The translations under genes and the position numbers were made by a program. From Avena insularis (taxonomy: Eukaryota > Streptophyta > Magnoliopsida > Poales > Poaceae): a stretch of 64,000 nt of DNA. This document shows positions 45,050 through 56,428 of this stretch, piece after piece (position 1 is the stretch's first letter; each line of letters opens with the position of its first letter). The DNA lies in contig CM042685.1 of assembly GCA_023614405.1 (NCBI GenBank), positions 88,154,684 through 88,218,683 of the forward strand, given 5' to 3'. The notes under the pieces were generated by a model that saw only the letters and a program-made list of their open reading frames with translations, searched no databases and had not been told where the DNA came from.

Positions 45050-46444
45050 CTAATTCTGCACTCTCTTATTAAAATCATCTTGCTTAACAATAAAAATATC
45101 AAATTCTTCTAAGCATTGATCGGGAGGTTTAGAATAAGGAATGTAACCTTCATCAAAATGTTGGAGAGAGTGTAACTCAATAGTGGATGAGTGGAAAATT
45201 GTCTTGCATAATTCTTCTATAGGAGGTAAATTCTTCACATCTTTAGATTTAATACCCTTCTCCTTAAGACATTTCTTAGCTTCTTTCATCACTTCATCAT
45301 TTAATCCAACGACTTCCCTCTTCTTTGCTGTTGGTGTTGTTGCTGGCTTAGGCACAATTGGTTCAGGTATACTTGGCTTAGGTGTAGTCCAATCATCATA
45401 ATTCTTGCTTATTTTATCCATTAATTTCATAGCTTCTTTGGGAGTTCTTTTCGTGAAAACACAATCAGCACAACTATCCAGGTATGTCCTAGATTCATCA
45501 GTTAGTCCATTATAGTATATATCAAGAACCTCAATTTTAGGTATTGGACATACAGGCTGTGCATGAATTAAAGCACAAAACCTTGCCCGTGATTCAGAAA
45601 ATTTCTCCTCTTCTCCCTGTTTAAAATCAAAAAGTTCCTGCAAAATGGCATGTCGAGCACTAGGAGGGAAATATTTATTGAAGAAAGTATCAATCAAGCA
45701 ATCAGGGCTATCAATAGATCTAGGAGGTACATTATTAAACTAAGATTTAGCTTCTCCTTTTAGTGAAAAAGGGAAAATTTTAGCAACAAAGTAGGTGCGC
45801 ATCTTAATATCATCAGAAAATAATCCACCCATGGTAGAAAGCTCAGTCATATGTGCTAAAACACTTTCATTTTCAGTTCAACAAAAAGGTTATTTCTCAA
45901 CAATGGTTATGTAAGATAAATCAAGAGATAAATCATAATGCTTATCTTTAATGTTTATGGGAGATGTGGCAAACTTATCGTTAGGAAATAGTTTACGTCT
46001 AATAGTACGTCTCTCAAGAAGACTTTTAATAGCACTCGCACCGTGAGTGTTTTGACATCCTTCAATAAATTCATCAGTCAATACAATATAACCGTCATTA
46101 ATATCATAAATAGGACTCTCTCTAGACTCAGGTGAGTTAACAGGTGTAGTAATATCTTCATTAGGAGTTTTAGTGTTTCCAATTATAGTTATAGCAATTG
46201 TAGCATCTAGGAAAGGACCTAATGAACCACTCTCATCAAGCATAGTAGAAGTAACATCATGAGTATTAGAAGCTATTTTAGATTCACTGGAAGTAGTAGT
46301 ATGTGTAACATGTGTATGTGGTGGTGGTGTAAGGAGCTTACTCATAACATATGGTGAATCAAGAGCAACATAGGTGTTCAGGACTATACCTCTTCTTGTA
46401 GTGGATGGTAATATAGGAACTTTTCCATCACGAGTTTTACCCAT
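45050..46444 (-). pseudogene. Gag of element B, Athila-like, broken
   Basis: The ATG at 46444 begins MGKTRDGKV, shortly after the primer site. The first 184 codons are Thr/Ser/Asp-rich. After a frame break near 45890 the capsid-like core appears: EAKS, NKYFPPSARHAILQELFDF (about 45640-45690), FSESRARFCALIHAQP, and YYNGLTDESRTYLDSCADC. This is the Retrotrans_gag fold of Gypsy elements, which forms the particle shell. At least two stops lie between the N-terminal part and the core (one follows EAKS), so it is dead. No zinc knuckle is seen. Confidence 0.82.
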
Positions 46445-46502
46445 GATGAATGGATAGCAGCGAACAATAATAATTCCAAGTGAACAGTATAAATAAAGCT
46501 AT

Positions 46503-46522
46503 GCTCCCCGGCAACGGCGTCA
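46503..46522 (-). other. Primer-binding site of element B, tRNA-Asp type
   Basis: The minus strand reads CTGACGCCGTTGCCGGGGAG, close to the TGGCGCCGTTGCCGGGGA site used with tRNA-Asp by Athila/Tat-branch Gypsy elements. It lies about 11 bases inside the LTR end. Confidence 0.85.
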
Positions 46523-46533
46523 GAAAATAGTCT

Positions 46534-47959
46534 TGAGGACCCACAATTAAGGGGATCGCAATAGTCTTCGAGGGAAGTAAAGCCCAATTTATTGATTCGA
46601 CACAAGGGGAGCCAAAGAATATTTATAATCCTTAACAACTGAGTTTTCAATTGAGCTGCACCTGGAAATAGTATTGCTCACAATAGTTTATCAGTAGCAA
46701 TAGTTTTGTAGTATCAATAGCAAAGTAACAACAGTAGTAAAATAAATGCAGTAGTAACAATTGTAGTAAACAGCAGGATTTAAGTGCGGTAGCCATAGGG
46801 ATGGATGGACGGGCGTTGCATGGATAAGACAATTCACGTAATATCAAGATCAAGGGCATTTGCAGATAAACAAGGTAAAGTATCAAATTACTAAGTAATC
46901 ATAGGCATGTGTTGCATATATAGTCATACGTGCTCGCAATGAAAACTTGCACAACATCTTTTGTCATGTTAGCCCATTGCAATGGGGCCTCTAGGGAATC
47001 TACTAGCAATTAAGGTGCTCCTTTTAATAGAGCACCGGAGCAAAGCATTAACACTCTGTGAACACAGTGATCCTCACATCACAACCATCCCCTCTAGTTA
47101 TCCCGATTTCTGTCACTTCGGGGCCTTGGGTTCCGAACAATGATTTGTGTATACCTGTTGCAGGTAAGATCATAAACAGTAATATCATCATGAATCCATA
47201 ACATGTTCAGATCTGAGATCTTGGCACTCGGGCTCTAGTGACAAGCATTAAGCAAAACAAGTTGCAACAATGTCAAAAAGCACTAACAATAGATAATAGG
47301 GACCATGCCCTAACAATCTTATGCAATTACATGATAGATCTCATCCAATCCCTACCATCCCAATAGCCTACTACGGGGGATTACTCACTCATGGATGGTT
47401 GATGGAGAGGCGTTGGTGATGATGATGGCGATGATCTTCTCCAATTCCCCGTCCCGGTAGGGTGCCAGAACGGAATTTCTGGTTCCGAATCATGGTTTCT
47501 GGTGGTGGCGTCGCAGCGGAACTCTATCTGGAAAAACTTCGAACCCCCCGTTGTTTTTAGGTCAGAGGCTATTTGTAGGCGGAAGGAGAGGTCGAGGGGG
47601 AGACCGAGGCAGCCACACCACCCCCTGGTGCGGCCTGACCTGGCCCAAGCCACCAGGTGGTGTGGGCCCCTCGTGGCCCCTCTCCATCTCGTATTCTGAC
47701 TCCATGAGTCTTCTGGTAAAATAGGAGTTTTGCGGTATTTTCTGGGATTTTTCCTGAAAGTTGATTCCTGCACAAAAACGAGACACCAAAGCAATTCTGC
47801 TGAAAACAATGTCAGTCTGTGTTAGTTATATCCAAATCACACAAATTAGAGGAGAAACAATAGCAAAAGTGTTTGGGAAAGTAGATACAGTTTGGACATA
47901 TCAGATGCTTTTTCTTGTTCTAAAAATGTCAGAAATTTTTTAACCAAGTTCATTGCTCA
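46534..47959 (-). repeat. LTR of element B, about 1.43 kb
   Basis: The end next to the primer site is TGAGGACCC on the plus strand. The other end is placed tentatively at TTGCTCA (47959), which gives matching TGAG...CTCA termini and almost the same length as the LTR at 52974-54402. It contains AT-rich CAGTAGTAA-type short repeats (46670-46770). No second copy lies in the window to confirm the outer boundary. Confidence 0.6.
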
Positions 47960-48470
47960 TTGTTTCAAAGCTAAAAGAGGAAACCACCAAGGGAATATAA
48001 TTTATAGGATAATAAGCTAGGTGGGGAGTGACTCAAGTGCAAGCGAGTAAATAATTGTAGGATCAATTTAAAGTTGCAGAAGGGGTGATCAAAGGAATGT
48101 GATACCTCCTATTGCTCGCTTCGTTCTCGTACTTGAGTCGAGCCCCCTTTATATTTCCCTATTGCCAAGTCACCTGAATTTGAGAAATCTTCGAGAAAAA
48201 CAAAGAAACAAATTTGCAATAAAGGTTACACTATTTTTTGGTTTAAGAATGCAAACTGAAGTAAACATGCTATTCTTGGAAAATAAAACAAATAAAAAAA
48301 GAAATAAAAATATGAATGCAAGTTTTGAGGTTTTCAAAACCTCCCCCAAGCTTAGGCTGTTGCCATCCTTAGTTGTTGTCGTCGTTCGGTGGCGGGTGAA
48401 GATGCTGCTGGTAGTAGTCGGGGAAGTAGTTCATGAAGTTACTAAAGTTATGAGTTAAGGCACTCATATC
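47960..48470 (-). other. Region between LTR and ORF-1, no gene
   Basis: Sequence downstream (minus strand) of the ORF-1-type frame. It includes AAGCTTGGGGGAGG on the minus strand at about 48342-48355, a purine-rich motif often found near the 3' end of grass Athila/Tat elements. No coding frame is recognised. Confidence 0.45.
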
Positions 48471-48479
48471 TTCACTTAC

Positions 48480-49600
48480 TATGGGAAATTGTTGATAGGG
48501 ACATTGTTGAACTCCTGCTGCTGTTGTTGCTGATTGGGAAATTGGTCAAAAGGTTGCTGCTGCTATCCCTCCCAAGTAGGGTTGTACTCCTGCTGCTGTT
48601 GCTGCTCCTACTCATTTTTGATGTCCTCCTTCTTCCTCTTCTTCGGAGTCAGGATAGAGTGCCTCCATGATCTCAGTCACTTGATCCTTGGTGAGGATCC
48701 AGTTGTCCCTTCCCTGAACATCAAAGTCTTGTGGGCAAGGCAATGCTACCTAATCATCCTCCACAACATCAAGATAACAAAATTGATAGGATCGGAGCCT
48801 CCTGTTAGCTCGATAAACCCCGAGGAAGCCACAAGCAGTTATATATTTGACATCCATAAGTATGGAGCCATCAACAAGTTGCACAATAGGAATTGCAATT
48901 CCAAGAGCTTGGACTAGGTGGGTCACCACTCCACCGATGCGAATATCACCTTTCTTTTTGTTGCTCTGGTGGTGGAGGTGCTCGAGGAATAGAGCTGCAG
49001 GAGTGGGACTCTGCGGTGCATTAGGGAAGAGTGCCTTGGTGATCATGGACATGTCTGTATTGGCCATAGAGTCGGTATCTCCTCTTCCTAGCAAATTGTT
49101 AGCAAGAAACAAAGCAAAGTAACGGATGGTTGGGTTCTAAATGGTGGACATCTTATTCTGGTAGAAGTCCCTGCCACCATTAACAGAAATAATCTCCCAA
49201 GTTGCTCCACTTGATACTCTATACAAGTTTGTTACAGTTGATTCCCCTTCTTGAAGGAATCCATCAGCTTCACAAAATTATTGAAAAGTAATTTGATATT
49301 GTCGTTGGTTAATGGTGAAACCCACCGTGCATGCGTTACCTTTCTCCTTGTAGTAGTTGTGGAAGGAGGCGAGGAACTCATGAGTGAGCTCGGCGTAGGT
49401 GTGGTGGCTTGCATAGGCGAGGTTGGATAGCCCTATGTTTGCACACAAGTGGTCGAAGTCCGCCCTCAACGCTGCTGAGCTGAGAAAGCCGTCATCGGCC
49501 CATCGAGTGGGAAACACCTTCCTTGACAAAACAATGGCATACTTGTTGTCGAGCTCGGCCCGGAGCCCCGAGCCTTTACCACGTTGGCGCTTGCTCTTAT
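48480..49600 (-). pseudogene. Retroelement ORF-1-type protein, Gln-rich tail, broken
   Basis: One minus-strand frame encodes a basic KSKRQRGKG start, then FPTRWADDGFL, a HHTYAELTHEFLASF block, SGATWEIISVNGG and RYFALFLANNLLGRGD. A helical region with THLVQALGIAIPIVQLVDGS follows. The end is an acidic EEEEEGG stretch and a Gln-rich tail made from CAG/CTG repeats (48510-48620). This pattern matches ORF-1-type proteins that occur downstream of pol in Athila-like grass elements; their function is not settled. Stops at about 49278, 49137 and 48750 break the frame. It is upstream of the element B LTR and downstream of element C's protease. Confidence 0.6.
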
Positions 49601-49998
49601 GAAAAAATACTAAAGAGCTTATTCATCTTGATGCACTAAGAAGTTTCAACAGAAAACCTTAGGCATATAGTTTCTACATGATAAATGAATGATTCTACGA
49701 GGAGGAATTCAATCCTACCGTGAGAATTTAAAAGAGAAAATCAATCAAGTGTGAGTTCATCCACTAATTCAATGTGAAGATTTCAACCATGGAATTCTGA
49801 AAAAAAAGCATGGATAGGGAGAGAAACATACCGATCTATTGATCCCTCACTCAAACTAGCAAAATCCGCGAAGTATCGAGAGTTCTAGGGAGGTTTTTTG
49901 AGGTTTGGGGAGAGAGTTTGAGAGAAATAATTGTGGGGGGAAGAACCCTAGAGTACCCTGACCTGTTTAAGTGGTCGTGACAAACTATATGGAGGGAG

Positions 49999-50232
49999 CT
50001 ATATGGCAGGGTTAACTAGCTCCTGCCGTATAGTTGTGGCGGCAGCGAGGGTTAGGGTTTCCTTACACCAGATCACAACTATAAGATCACAACTATACGG
50101 CTGGACCAAATGGTCCCGCCGTATAGTTGGTCGTCAAACCTTCTATATCCGAGCCCCAAGTTTTTAGAATTTTGTTGATAACTATATGGCTGCAACTAAA
50201 TGGCTGGAATAAATATTCCAGGCATATAGTTG
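49999..50232. repeat. Three consecutive imperfect hairpins with a shared arm
   Basis: Inverted repeats: 49999-50010 with 50022-50033 (11 of 12 pairs), 50090-50107 with 50112-50129 (17 of 18, loop AAAT), and 50193-50211 with 50214-50232 (17 of 19). The outer arms of the second and third share CAACTA(T/A)A(C/T)GG, and the first shares CTATAYGGCAGG. They lie about 400-630 bp upstream of the ORF-1 frame, after a GGTTAGGGTTT-type leader. Confidence 0.85.
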
Positions 50233-50537
50233 GTCATTACAACTCCTGGAACATGCTTTTTAGCCCAAATTTTCAGAGATGCACTTTTTATTCTGACCAA
50301 TATGATTAAGCTAGTTTATACATATAAAAATCAAACTTTATTTTCTACTTTAAATCTATGGTTATTCAATCGATATTTCTACTACTTTTTGACAGTTGCA
50401 TCTTTACGGGCGGGCTTCCGCAAAAATGTCTGTGAAAAAGTTGTAGGAATGCGATGAACATTTTATTATTGAACTCTACTTTATTGATATGATGGGTTGA
50501 CTCCCATTAAGCATTTTATTAAGAATGGTTGAATATT

Positions 50538-51152
50538 TCAACCCCTTTTCGATTCTCGAATTCTTACCTTTGGTTGCCCTTTATCAAAGGTATTTACCAC
50601 ATGAACTCGTTTTGTCGGTGGAACATAGCTTTCTCCTACTTCTAGTTTCTTTGGAAAATACCGGATTATTTTAGCATCATAAACATTGAAGATTATTTTC
50701 CCTACAGCACAGTCAACTGACGCTCCTACAGTGCTAAGAAAAGGTCTTCCAAGTATTATGGATAATTTTTCATCCTCCGACATTTTAAGAATAATAAAGT
50801 CAGTGGGGATAACATGCTCATCTATTCTAAGTAGAACATCATTAATCATACCAACAGGTTGTTTAGTAGATTTGTCCGCCATCTATAAAGTGATAGAAGT
50901 TGGGGAATATTACCCTAATCCTAACCTTTTATAGAGTGAGTCCAGCATTACACTAACTCCTGCACCTAAATCATGTAAGGCATTTTGAATATTAGTTCTG
51001 CCTATTGAACACGAAATAGTTGGTATCTCGGGATCTCCTGACTTAGACAATAGCCTCCCATTATCAGGGTAACTACTTACCATGGCGACGGTTTCAGTTA
51101 TCTCTTTCTTTCTAGTAAGAATATAAAGGAGAAATTTAGAATAGGAAGGCAC
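50538..51152 (-). pseudogene. Protease of element C, Athila-like
   Basis: Minus strand: PEIPTISCSIGRTN, then the active-site block DLGAGVSVMLDSLYKRLGLG (about 50915-50965). A frame change near 50890 leads to MADKSTKQPVGMINDVLLR, IPTDFIILKMSEDEKLSIILGRPFLST and VGKIIFNV. This is a nearly complete Athila-type aspartic protease in two frames. As in element B, the active-site Ser expected in DLGAS is Gly. No reverse transcriptase follows: at about 50530 the sequence changes to unrelated AT-rich DNA, so pol was deleted. Confidence 0.85.
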
Positions 51153-51241
51153 TTTTATTGCATCTGCAAATGGAATTTCTAGACGAAGATCACCAAATGC
51201 CTTTTTAAAAGAATCGTAAATTACCTCATCGGGTGCTTTCT

Positions 51242-51502
51242 TTAGCGGTCTAGATATGGAAGTTTCTTAGTCTTATATTTTACCTTTTCTGGAGGATCAG
51301 GCTCTTTAGTTGCTTTCTTTTGTTGTTTCTTCTCGCTTTTCTTCTTTTCTATTTCAACTAGTTCATCTTCTTTGCTTGTGTCTTCTTCCTCTATTGGATT
51401 AACAGGCTCTGCATCAGAGTTATAACTGTCATCATGTGCATCATTCTGCTCCTCTATGGTTTGATTTTGTGTGTCTTGAGTAGTCTCATCTTTAGGATCC
51501 AC
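51242..51502 (-). CDS. Acidic linker ORF between gag and protease of element C
   Basis: An 86-codon minus-strand frame, Glu/Asp/Lys-rich (NPIEEEDTSKEDELVEIEKK), ending KTKKLPYLDR before the protease region. It fits the low-complexity segment between capsid and protease in Athila-like polyproteins. No domain of its own. It is a piece of the broken polyprotein. Confidence 0.5.
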   Translation of the reverse strand: MDPKDETTQDTQNQTIEEQNDAHDDSYNSDAEPVNPIEEEDTSKEDELVEIEKKKSEKKQQKKATKEPDPPEKVKYKTKKLPYLDR

Positions 51503-51587
51503 AATAGCATCTGGTTATCAAAGTTTTGTTCAAGATGATATAAATATTCCTTTTATACTAATGTTGTTACAAGAAGAGGTGCAATTG

Positions 51588-51741
51588 TTAAAGGACCATT
51601 AGGATCACCAGAATATGAAGCTGAAAAAGATCGAAAGTAAAAAAGCCTTGCTCAAATAAAGCCATTAAAGGACCATTAGGATCACCAGAATATGAAGCTG
51701 AAAAAGATCGAAAGTAAAAAAGCCTTGCTCAAATAAAGCCA
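51588..51741. repeat. Exact 77-bp tandem duplication
   Basis: 51588-51664 and 51665-51741 appear identical, from TTAAAGGACCATTAGG to AAATAAAGCCA. In otherwise diverged element DNA this is either a very recent duplication or an assembly artefact. Confidence 0.92.
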
Positions 51742-51872
51742 AGAAGATGATACATTGAATTTCAATCATACTGAGGTACTTGTGAAATAATTTTATTTCT
51801 TGACCAATTTCATCATAATTTTCTGTGAGTTTGGCCAAAATCTTTTTGTGTTTTTGAAATTTCTTATGCAAG

Positions 51873-52744
51873 CTATTGTAAGATTTGGCCTGTTGATGTT
51901 TCAATTTTTGAAAAAAAAATTCTAGTTTCATCCTCTTCAGTAAAAACTTGTAAAAAATCTACTTTGTTTTCCTTAACATGTTCAGAAGGTATACCTTCTT
52001 CTTTCATGGTTTTGCGTACTTCAGGCATAAGATCAAGATTTATACGAAGTATTCCCTTTTCCGGCTTAGTGCCAAAATCAGGATTATATAAAGAATCATT
52101 CTTAGCCCTAGTAGACATCAATTCCAAACATGCTTTAACAGTTAAAGTATTTATCGATCCTCCCGCAGATAAATCTAGCAACTCTCTGCATTGGATATTA
52201 AGACCGTGGTAAAATAAGTGGCAAACAGTTGAGTCAGAATAGCCATGATTAGGAATACTATTGATCATTCCAAAGAATCTTTCCCAGGCTTGTGGGTAAT
52301 TTTCTCCCACGTTCTGACTTAAGTTGCCTATATTCTTTCCAAGTTCGGTTACCTTTGTAAAAGGATTAAACCTGTTTATGAATTTTACAATGTAGTTTTC
52401 CCAACATTTAATATAATGACGAGGGAGAGAATATAATAAGTCTAGAGCTTTACCTTTGAGAGACCAACGAAATAGTTTTAGATGACATAATTCTCTAGGC
52501 AAACCTTTTGGTCCAAGTGATGTTATCACATTGTCGAACTCTCTAAGATGTCTTCATGGGTCTTCATCTTCCCTTCCACTGAAAGCTTTTTCCTACAAAT
52601 TTTTAATAATCTCACCATCAAATTGATATTCACTAAATCCAGGATTAGAAAATTATATTGGTTGTTTAAGAAATGCAGAATTTGGAGGACTATATTCTCT
52701 AGAGTCTTCTCGGGTTTCTTGGGGGTTTTCCTATGAATGGACAT
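51873..52744 (-). pseudogene. Gag of element C, Athila-like, broken
   Basis: The minus-strand core reads VITSLGPKGLPRELCHLKLF, SLKGKALDLLYSLP, FINRFNPFTKVTELGKNI, NYPQAWERFFGM and YHGLN, the Retrotrans_gag pattern of the Athila branch. Just upstream an in-frame TGA replaces the Trp expected in an EDEDPWRHL-type stretch, a change typical of cytosine deamination, and a frame change precedes it. Downstream a helical region leads into the linker ORF. Gag would form the particle; this copy cannot. Confidence 0.85.
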
Positions 52745-52944
52745 GATTTACATGAAGTCGCTTAGGTTTTCAACTTCAACTTTCTTTGACTTCAAAAAAA
52801 TTTCAATAATTTCCTCGCGCCTTTGAGTAGTAGGCGATCAAGATAATCTGGTAGATAAGCCCTACCAGAGCGTGCAGACCATTTGTCTCCTAGGGAGACC
52901 ATCTTGTAATAGTAACACCTGAATGTTAAACACTTAGCTGTTAT

Positions 52945-52964
52945 CTCCCTGGCAACAACGCCAG
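52945..52964 (-). other. Primer-binding site of element C, diverged tRNA-Asp type
   Basis: The minus strand reads CTGGCGTTGTTGCCAGGGAG, two changes from the Asp-type consensus. It lies nine bases inside the LTR end. Element B has the same AAAATAG-type spacer. Confidence 0.82.
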
Positions 52965-52973
52965 AAAATAGCT

Positions 52974-54402
52974 TGAAGGCTGCAAGTGCACATATCGTTT
53001 GTAGCTAGTTTCGAAGTTAAGATGTCGATCCCACAGTGAGCCCAAAGGTAAGTGTTTATTGGTGAAGTCTCTGTCACACCCGAAGTTTTCACAGGTCTTC
53101 GGGTGAATTGACTACAAGTGTTGAAATAAGAATAGAGTCTTGATTAAACAAAAGTATTTAAATATAACTAAAATGTAAACTTTATAAATAAAAAGCATAA
53201 AAGTAACGAATGATTTGTTTGTTGTTTTCTGTAGATGACGAAGTAGGCGCGTGGAAATTCAATTCATGGTGATAGTGAATGTGTCGGGTGAATGAATGAT
53301 AAGTGTAAAAATTATAATCTTATAAGTATGTGTGTAGGAGAAAAACCCATAATTAGCCAGAACTCCTCTTGGTAGATTTCATCCCAACTTCAATAATCCT
53401 ACTAGCATGTTTATCACAACCATGGTCAGTCACTAGACGATTAAGATCCTTCAGGTTTCTTAGTAATTAAGCTCCTTGGATCAGACTAATACAATAAGCT
53501 CGGTGGCTCCTCGTGATCCTTGAGTCAAACTAGTTTCCCATTGATATCCCCGTGTCACTCAGTGGTCGTCAGTCTGCTAGCAAATAAGATTCTATCTATG
53601 TAGAACAAAGCGTCATGTTATCTGGGCCCTTAATTGGACAACAGTTATTAAGCATCCCACAGATAGTCAAGCACACATAATATAGTAATTAAAATCAACC
53701 ACAAACTTAGTGGAAATTATATAGGCACGTCACATCTCACCAATCCCCTACATCTCCCACGCCCAAGGGAACTTACTCACACATGAGAGAAGAAAGCATC
53801 ATCAATATAATTAAATAAAGGGAGTTCTTCTTGATATTACCGTGGAGATCTACAGTATGAAATATAAATAAATCCAACACAATTCAAGACGGGAAGAACA
53901 ATCTCAAACCCTAGTCTTGCAAGGTGGAGATCTCTCTCTCTCAAGTACAAGTAATGGATATGGAGGTGTGTTGGCTGGGAGATCGAAGATCATGGAGCGA
54001 GATGAAGAACGTCTTCCCCTTCTTTTCTAGATATCTTCTTTCTCTCTTCTGGATGGGATGGTGGCTCGGTGTTCTGTTTTCGTCCTCTATCTCTTCACGA
54101 AAGTTGTCCCGTTTAATAATAAGAAGGAGATGGCAGCTATACGGAGGGATCTATATGGCCGGAAAAATATTACTGCCGTATATTTGCTTGTTAAAGCTTC
54201 AGTAAACCCCCCTTGATTGCTTCCAAAAAGTGACTTTCTTGTTTCGCCTGAATATTGTGTTTTTGCTGTTAAATCCCTTTGTTGATGCTCAGAACCTGAA
54301 ACACATATTAAAAACCAAGTTTTCTTCTCTATCGAAGTATTAGCATTAGGCAAAGCTAGAAAACCATCAAATCCAAACAAAAACCACTGATAGAAACCAT
54401 CA
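52974..54402 (-). repeat. LTR (5') of element C, about 1.43 kb
   Basis: Begins TGAAGGC on the plus strand beside the primer site and ends near GAAACCATCA. It includes a CTATACGG...GCCGTATAT segment (54137-54174) related to the hairpins at 49999-50232. Only one LTR is present; the 3' LTR is missing, so no target duplication can be checked. Confidence 0.65.
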
Positions 54403-56428
54403 AAAATGTGTTAAATCTCACAGCTATCACTACTCACCACTCCGTAGCTCCACTTTCCCTCCCTTGCTATGTACTGGCCAGGAGAAGAGAGGAAAGAACC
54501 CCTCGGCCATCTACAAGATCCGAGCCTAGAGCTCTCTCCCTAGCTCCTTCTCCTCTACATGTTGTTGTGCTGCAAAATACTCGTCCCCCTCTATCAAACC
54601 CTGCCCTTTTTCTGTCCCAGGGATGGCTCCACGAGCAGCACCACCAAAATTTGGCCACGAGTTTCTTGGTCGACGCACCGCGAGCTCCTCCCCGAGATAC
54701 AAACCACCCCGGCCGCCCCTCTTCCAGTCTATCTCTGTCTACCGCGTCGCCCTAGGACCTCCTCGGCGTCTCCCCATCCTCTGGCGCTCTCCCCGCGCCG
54801 CCTCTGCACTGCGCTAGGGTTTCATCGCTGCCTCTCTTGTCACGGGGAAGACGACGTGCCACGACCGTCGATCCGTAATATGATGGCTGGCATCACGCCA
54901 TATCATTTCGATGTGGTGCAGAAAGTGACAAGCAGGCCCCTACCCGGCCATTTCAAACAGGCAGCCGCACACTCATCGGTGCCCGGATGGGCTTGTTCCC
55001 CTTTGTGCGTCCTAGTAAGCTCTCCTCCCTCATAGATCTGGCCCGAGTTAGATAGTCCTTTATTCTTTTTTGATATCTCTAAGATATCATTTCTAGGATT
55101 AAACAAATATAAACTGGAAAATTCAGGATATGATCCAGATCTAATTCTTAAATTGTTCCTTGGTGTTTTCTCTAACATGCATAAAAAGCCCATTCTCTGG
55201 AGTCACGATAATAATAACACTCCACGTCGCCTTCAGGCTTGCCTTGCATCTTCATCTTTCTCTGAAAAGAACTCAGATCGTTCAGACTCTTTGCTCCTGC
55301 CGAAAATGATTTTTATTATTTTTTGGCAATAATTCCTCTACAAAGTATCTTTTGCACTCAATAAATCCTCTAGGGATATTCCCCAAATGGTATGAATCCA
55401 ATTGTGTAGGTATCCATTTGGGATCCCCCAACATAGGAACCTAGTCCCATTCCAATTGGAGACATAGATCTGAAGTAACAAAAATAATTAAATCAACCCT
55501 TTTTGAGTGCACAAAATTCTCTACGTTCAAACTGTGGATTATTTGGACCTAATTCCAACTTTCTGCAAGCATGCAGTATAATACTTAATCTAGCCTAGGA
55601 GATCAAGATTTATTGAGCCACTATTGAATTATAGTGATTTAAATACTTCTGTCTAGGATTGTTTCACTAGATAAATCGCCCCTATAGCTATACAAATCCT
55701 AATATGGTGATTCCAATTTCTACTGAAAGGTATTTGGAATACCTATTAAATTCCATTGGTCTCATGTCATTTGGACATATATAATAAAACAAGTAAAAAA
55801 GACAAACTATGTTCAAAATGACTTTGGGATTTTCCCAAGGGCATTCTTGTATTATTAAGAGGTGTTTCGAACTCTCAAAAATCACAAACTTAAATATTTA
55901 CAATAATCTCTGAGGAAAGATTTAATCAAGCTACATAGAATCTATAGTGAATTATTTCGTAAAACTAGAGCTTTTATCACTAGAAAATTCATATTAAATC
56001 AAAGAAAAATGATAAAATAGTGAAACCAATTTGATGGGTTTCATTTTGTCAATACATATCTGATTTTATCAATTTTGTATGTTGATATCATAAAGAACAA
56101 ATCCTTGGCCTTAATCCCCTTAATTAAGTGATATATGCCACTAAAATCATAAAGGAAGCTCCACAAATGCAAATAAAGTATATTTTAATTGCTAGGAACT
56201 CAATATATAAAAACCTACTGAAGTGTGTGATGTATTGTATTTTTGGCTGTTGTATTGTACTATTGTTTGTATCCCTTGTGTTGATTGTGGCCTTTGTTGC
56301 TTGCATGTGCGATTCCCGACAACGATAGTGTCGATTGTATCAAAGGCATGCAGAGGGAAATTTTTTTTGGTTAGTATGGCGTTCTAAGATGAAGTCCAAG
56401 GACATAATTCCATATTGATGATCACAGG
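54403..56428. other. Unclassified; possibly an LTR remnant
   Basis: A GC-rich, ORF-dense block (about 54460-55030, up to 158 codons, Pro/Ser/Arg-rich) is followed by 1.4 kb of AT-rich sequence. A TGTTAAATCTCAC start at 54408 and this GC-then-AT layout resemble the long LTRs at 6281 and 56429, but I find no partner copy, primer site or matching end. No protein family is recognised. The frames look like composition effects. Confidence 0.3.

Larger units (their letters stand above)
27386..47959 (-). mobile_element. Athila-like Gypsy remnant B, split by a nested Helitron
   Basis: Reading the minus strand from the right: an LTR (46534-47959), an Asp-type primer site (46503-46522), gag (46444-45050), and protease down to 44084. 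The protease resumes at 27499 and runs to about 27386. The break is filled by a 16.6-kb insertion (27500-44083). Reverse transcriptase, RNase H, integrase and the far LTR are missing, so the element was truncated at about 27386 as well as interrupted. The gag and protease style (DLGAGVSVMPFSL, ADKSTTIPVGI, LTDFVMLEMSED) fits the Athila branch of Gypsy elements. Confidence 0.8.

Noticed and set aside
54408..56428. A complete solo LTR between elements C and D
   Set aside because: A possible TGT start exists, but I could find neither a convincing CA end with target duplication nor a partner copy, so it is left unclassified.
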